6,820 nucleotides of DNA, from positions 1 to 6,820 of the forward strand of contig JBIKVN010000180.1 of the NCBI GenBank assembly GCA_044356865.1, written 5' to 3'. The position numbers and the translations under genes are program-made. Source of the stretch: JBEIUL01 sp044356865 (GTDB taxonomy: Bacteria; Planctomycetota; Phycisphaerae; Phycisphaerales; SM1A02). The notes beneath the pieces were generated by a model, which ran no database searches, was not told where the DNA came from, and saw only the letters and a program-made list of their open reading frames with translations. Below are positions 5,987 through 6,820 of this stretch, one piece after another. The first letter of the stretch is position 1, and every line of letters begins with the position of its first letter.

Positions 5987-6587
5987 CGGCCGCCACCCGC
6001 CGAGCCGACCGAGCCAGCCAGCCGACGTCGTACTTCGCCCGCTCGAGCAGGTCGCGGCGCTGGCGAGAGGTCAGAATCCCGCGCAACGCGCCGATCGTCG
6101 CCTCGTCGGGATCGGGGCCCGCGGCGTGCAGGGCCTGGATCGCCCGGGACACCGCGTCGTCCTCGGCGGGCATTCGCCGGGGCGACACCCGCTTGAAGCG
6201 GAAGGTGCGGGTTCCGATCTGCATGGTCCGACTGCGGCCGGTGGTCAGATACACGGGCTTTGCGGAGATCTGCGTGCTGAGCCCCAAGCGGTTCGCCACC
6301 GTGGCGTCGGACGGAGCGACGGGGCTTCCGGTCTGCCGGCCGATGGCGGCGGCGATCGCGTCAGGATCGGGGGGCACGTCGAGGTCGAGCTTCGGGTTCC
6401 GGCGGGGCAGGTGGTAGAGCCCGCGGCGAATGCGGACGAGGACGCCGTCGCGAACGAGCCGGCACAGTGCCTGGTCGACCGCGGCCCGACCGGCGAGATC
6501 GAGAAAGTCCTTGGGAGTCACCACGGCGCCGGGGCCTCCGAGGCGGCGGTTGATGCGGGAGGAGATGAGGGCTTGGGTGGGGGACAT
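5979..6587 (-). CDS. DUF6088 / AbiEi-like antitoxin
   Basis: With the start chosen here the product has 202 residues. The N-terminal part looks like a winged helix: T-P-K-D-F-L-D-L (24-31), A-A-V-D-Q-A-L-C-R-L-V-R-D-G (35-48) and then the wing R-I-R-R-G-L-Y (52-58). Next come P-P-D-P-D-A-I (72-78), G-L-S-T-Q, V-Y-L-T-T-G and a basic P-R-R-M segment. This order matches the DUF6088 family, which sits beside AbiEii toxins as an AbiEi-type antitoxin. In studied AbiE systems the antitoxin binds operator DNA and represses its own operon without a stable toxin complex (type IV). An in-frame ATG at 6635 would add 16 residues, but the -10 element lies inside that extension and the family normally begins near the second Met, so 6587 is preferred. 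No strong ribosome site precedes either start. The gene ends in TGA at 5979-5981. Confidence 0.88.
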   Translation of the reverse strand: MSPTQALISSRINRRLGGPGAVVTPKDFLDLAGRAAVDQALCRLVRDGVLVRIRRGLYHLPRRNPKLDLDVPPDPDAIAAAIGRQTGSPVAPSDATVANRLGLSTQISAKPVYLTTGRSRTMQIGTRTFRFKRVSPRRMPAEDDAVSRAIQALHAAGPDPDEATIGALRGILTSRQRRDLLERAKYDVGWLARSARRVAADG

Positions 6588-6608
6588 CGGAAAGCGAAAG
6601 CGTCGGAG

Positions 6609-6617
6609 AATATAGCA
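6609..6617 (-). promoter_or_regulatory. Extended -10 promoter of the toxin-antitoxin operon
   Basis: The minus strand reads TGCTATATT, an extended -10 (TG-n-TATATT) with five of six matches to TATAAT. It sits in the only clearly AT-rich patch upstream of the operon. Transcription would begin near 6602, leaving a leader of about 15 bases before the ATG at 6587. No good -35 lies 17 bases upstream, as is common for extended -10 promoters. The nearby CTGTCAG on the same strand is palindromic apart from its centre and could be part of an antitoxin operator. Confidence 0.5.
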
Positions 6618-6635
6618 CGTTTTCTGACAGTTCAT

Positions 6636-6820
6636 CGGTGGCTGGCCGCGGCTTCCAGTCGGGTAGAGCCTGAAAGAAGCGATGAGAAGCCGAATCTGAG
6701 GCGTTATAGGACTTCTTCTGAGGAGTGAGGATGTCTTGACCTGCGACCGATCTTGGTCCCCTCCGCCCCAACGAGTTTCGGGCTTGGTGGCGTGAACGCT
6801 GGTCGTCCTTGTCCCGCGCC
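6636..6820. other. Region upstream of the toxin-antitoxin operon without a recognised gene
   Basis: Nothing here looks coding on either strand. Frames that cross it are read-throughs of the antitoxin's other frames and have no homology that I recognise. The centre (about 6690-6740) is less GC-rich than its surroundings. The last bases resemble the intergenic repeat array. Confidence 0.5.
6801..6820 (+). repeat. Possible edge of another copy of the 224-bp repeat
   Basis: The final 17 bases, CGTCCTTGTCCCGCGCC, match 15 of 17 bases of CGTCCTCGTCCCGCGTC at 4564-4580 and again in the next unit. In the array that segment runs straight into hairpin family 3. If this is a real copy, the hairpin should follow just outside the window. 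Confidence 0.35.

Noticed and set aside
5538..6728. A 396-codon plus-strand frame opposite the toxin-antitoxin genes
   Set aside because: It covers both minus-strand genes in antisense, has no recognisable domain, and competes with two genes whose family motifs are clear.

Overview
This is a high-GC bacterial window in which every recognisable gene lies on the minus strand, so the genes read from right to left. The best guess for the source is a member of the Planctomycetota. The large secreted protein starts with a lectin-like domain and a short Asp/Asn-rich 'DCNNDGIVDYGQI ... DVNSNGIPDC' segment, followed by thrombospondin-type-3-like repeats and FG-GAP propellers. That architecture is familiar to me from planctomycetal surface proteins. 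The taxonomic call is inference, because there is no rRNA or marker gene here.

Layout in transcription order. (1) 6636-6820: no convincing gene; the extreme right edge resembles part of the intergenic repeat further left. (2) 5979-6587: antitoxin of the DUF6088/AbiEi-like type, with an extended -10 promoter just upstream. (3) 4967-5986: AbiEii-family nucleotidyltransferase toxin, overlapping the antitoxin by 8 nt. Together these form a two-gene type IV (AbiE-like) toxin-antitoxin or abortive-infection module. (4) 4143-4966: a long gap, mostly filled by a 224-bp palindrome-rich tandem repeat of REP/BIME character, then an AT-richer stretch that probably holds the promoter of the next gene. (5) 1-4142: one uninterrupted reading frame of 1380 codons that runs off the left edge. 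It encodes a signal peptide, a C-type-lectin-like domain, a dockerin-like loop, a Ca-binding repeat array, a seven-bladed FG-GAP propeller, a second Ca-binding array and a second propeller.

The secreted protein and the toxin-antitoxin pair are not obviously linked in function. The repeat array separates them and each has its own likely promoter. The most interesting structures are the about 610-residue internal duplication in the secreted protein, an abrupt change in codon usage inside its first repeat array, and the repeat array itself, whose hairpins show a compensatory base-pair change and alternate in orientation. I found no clearly new multi-gene system.
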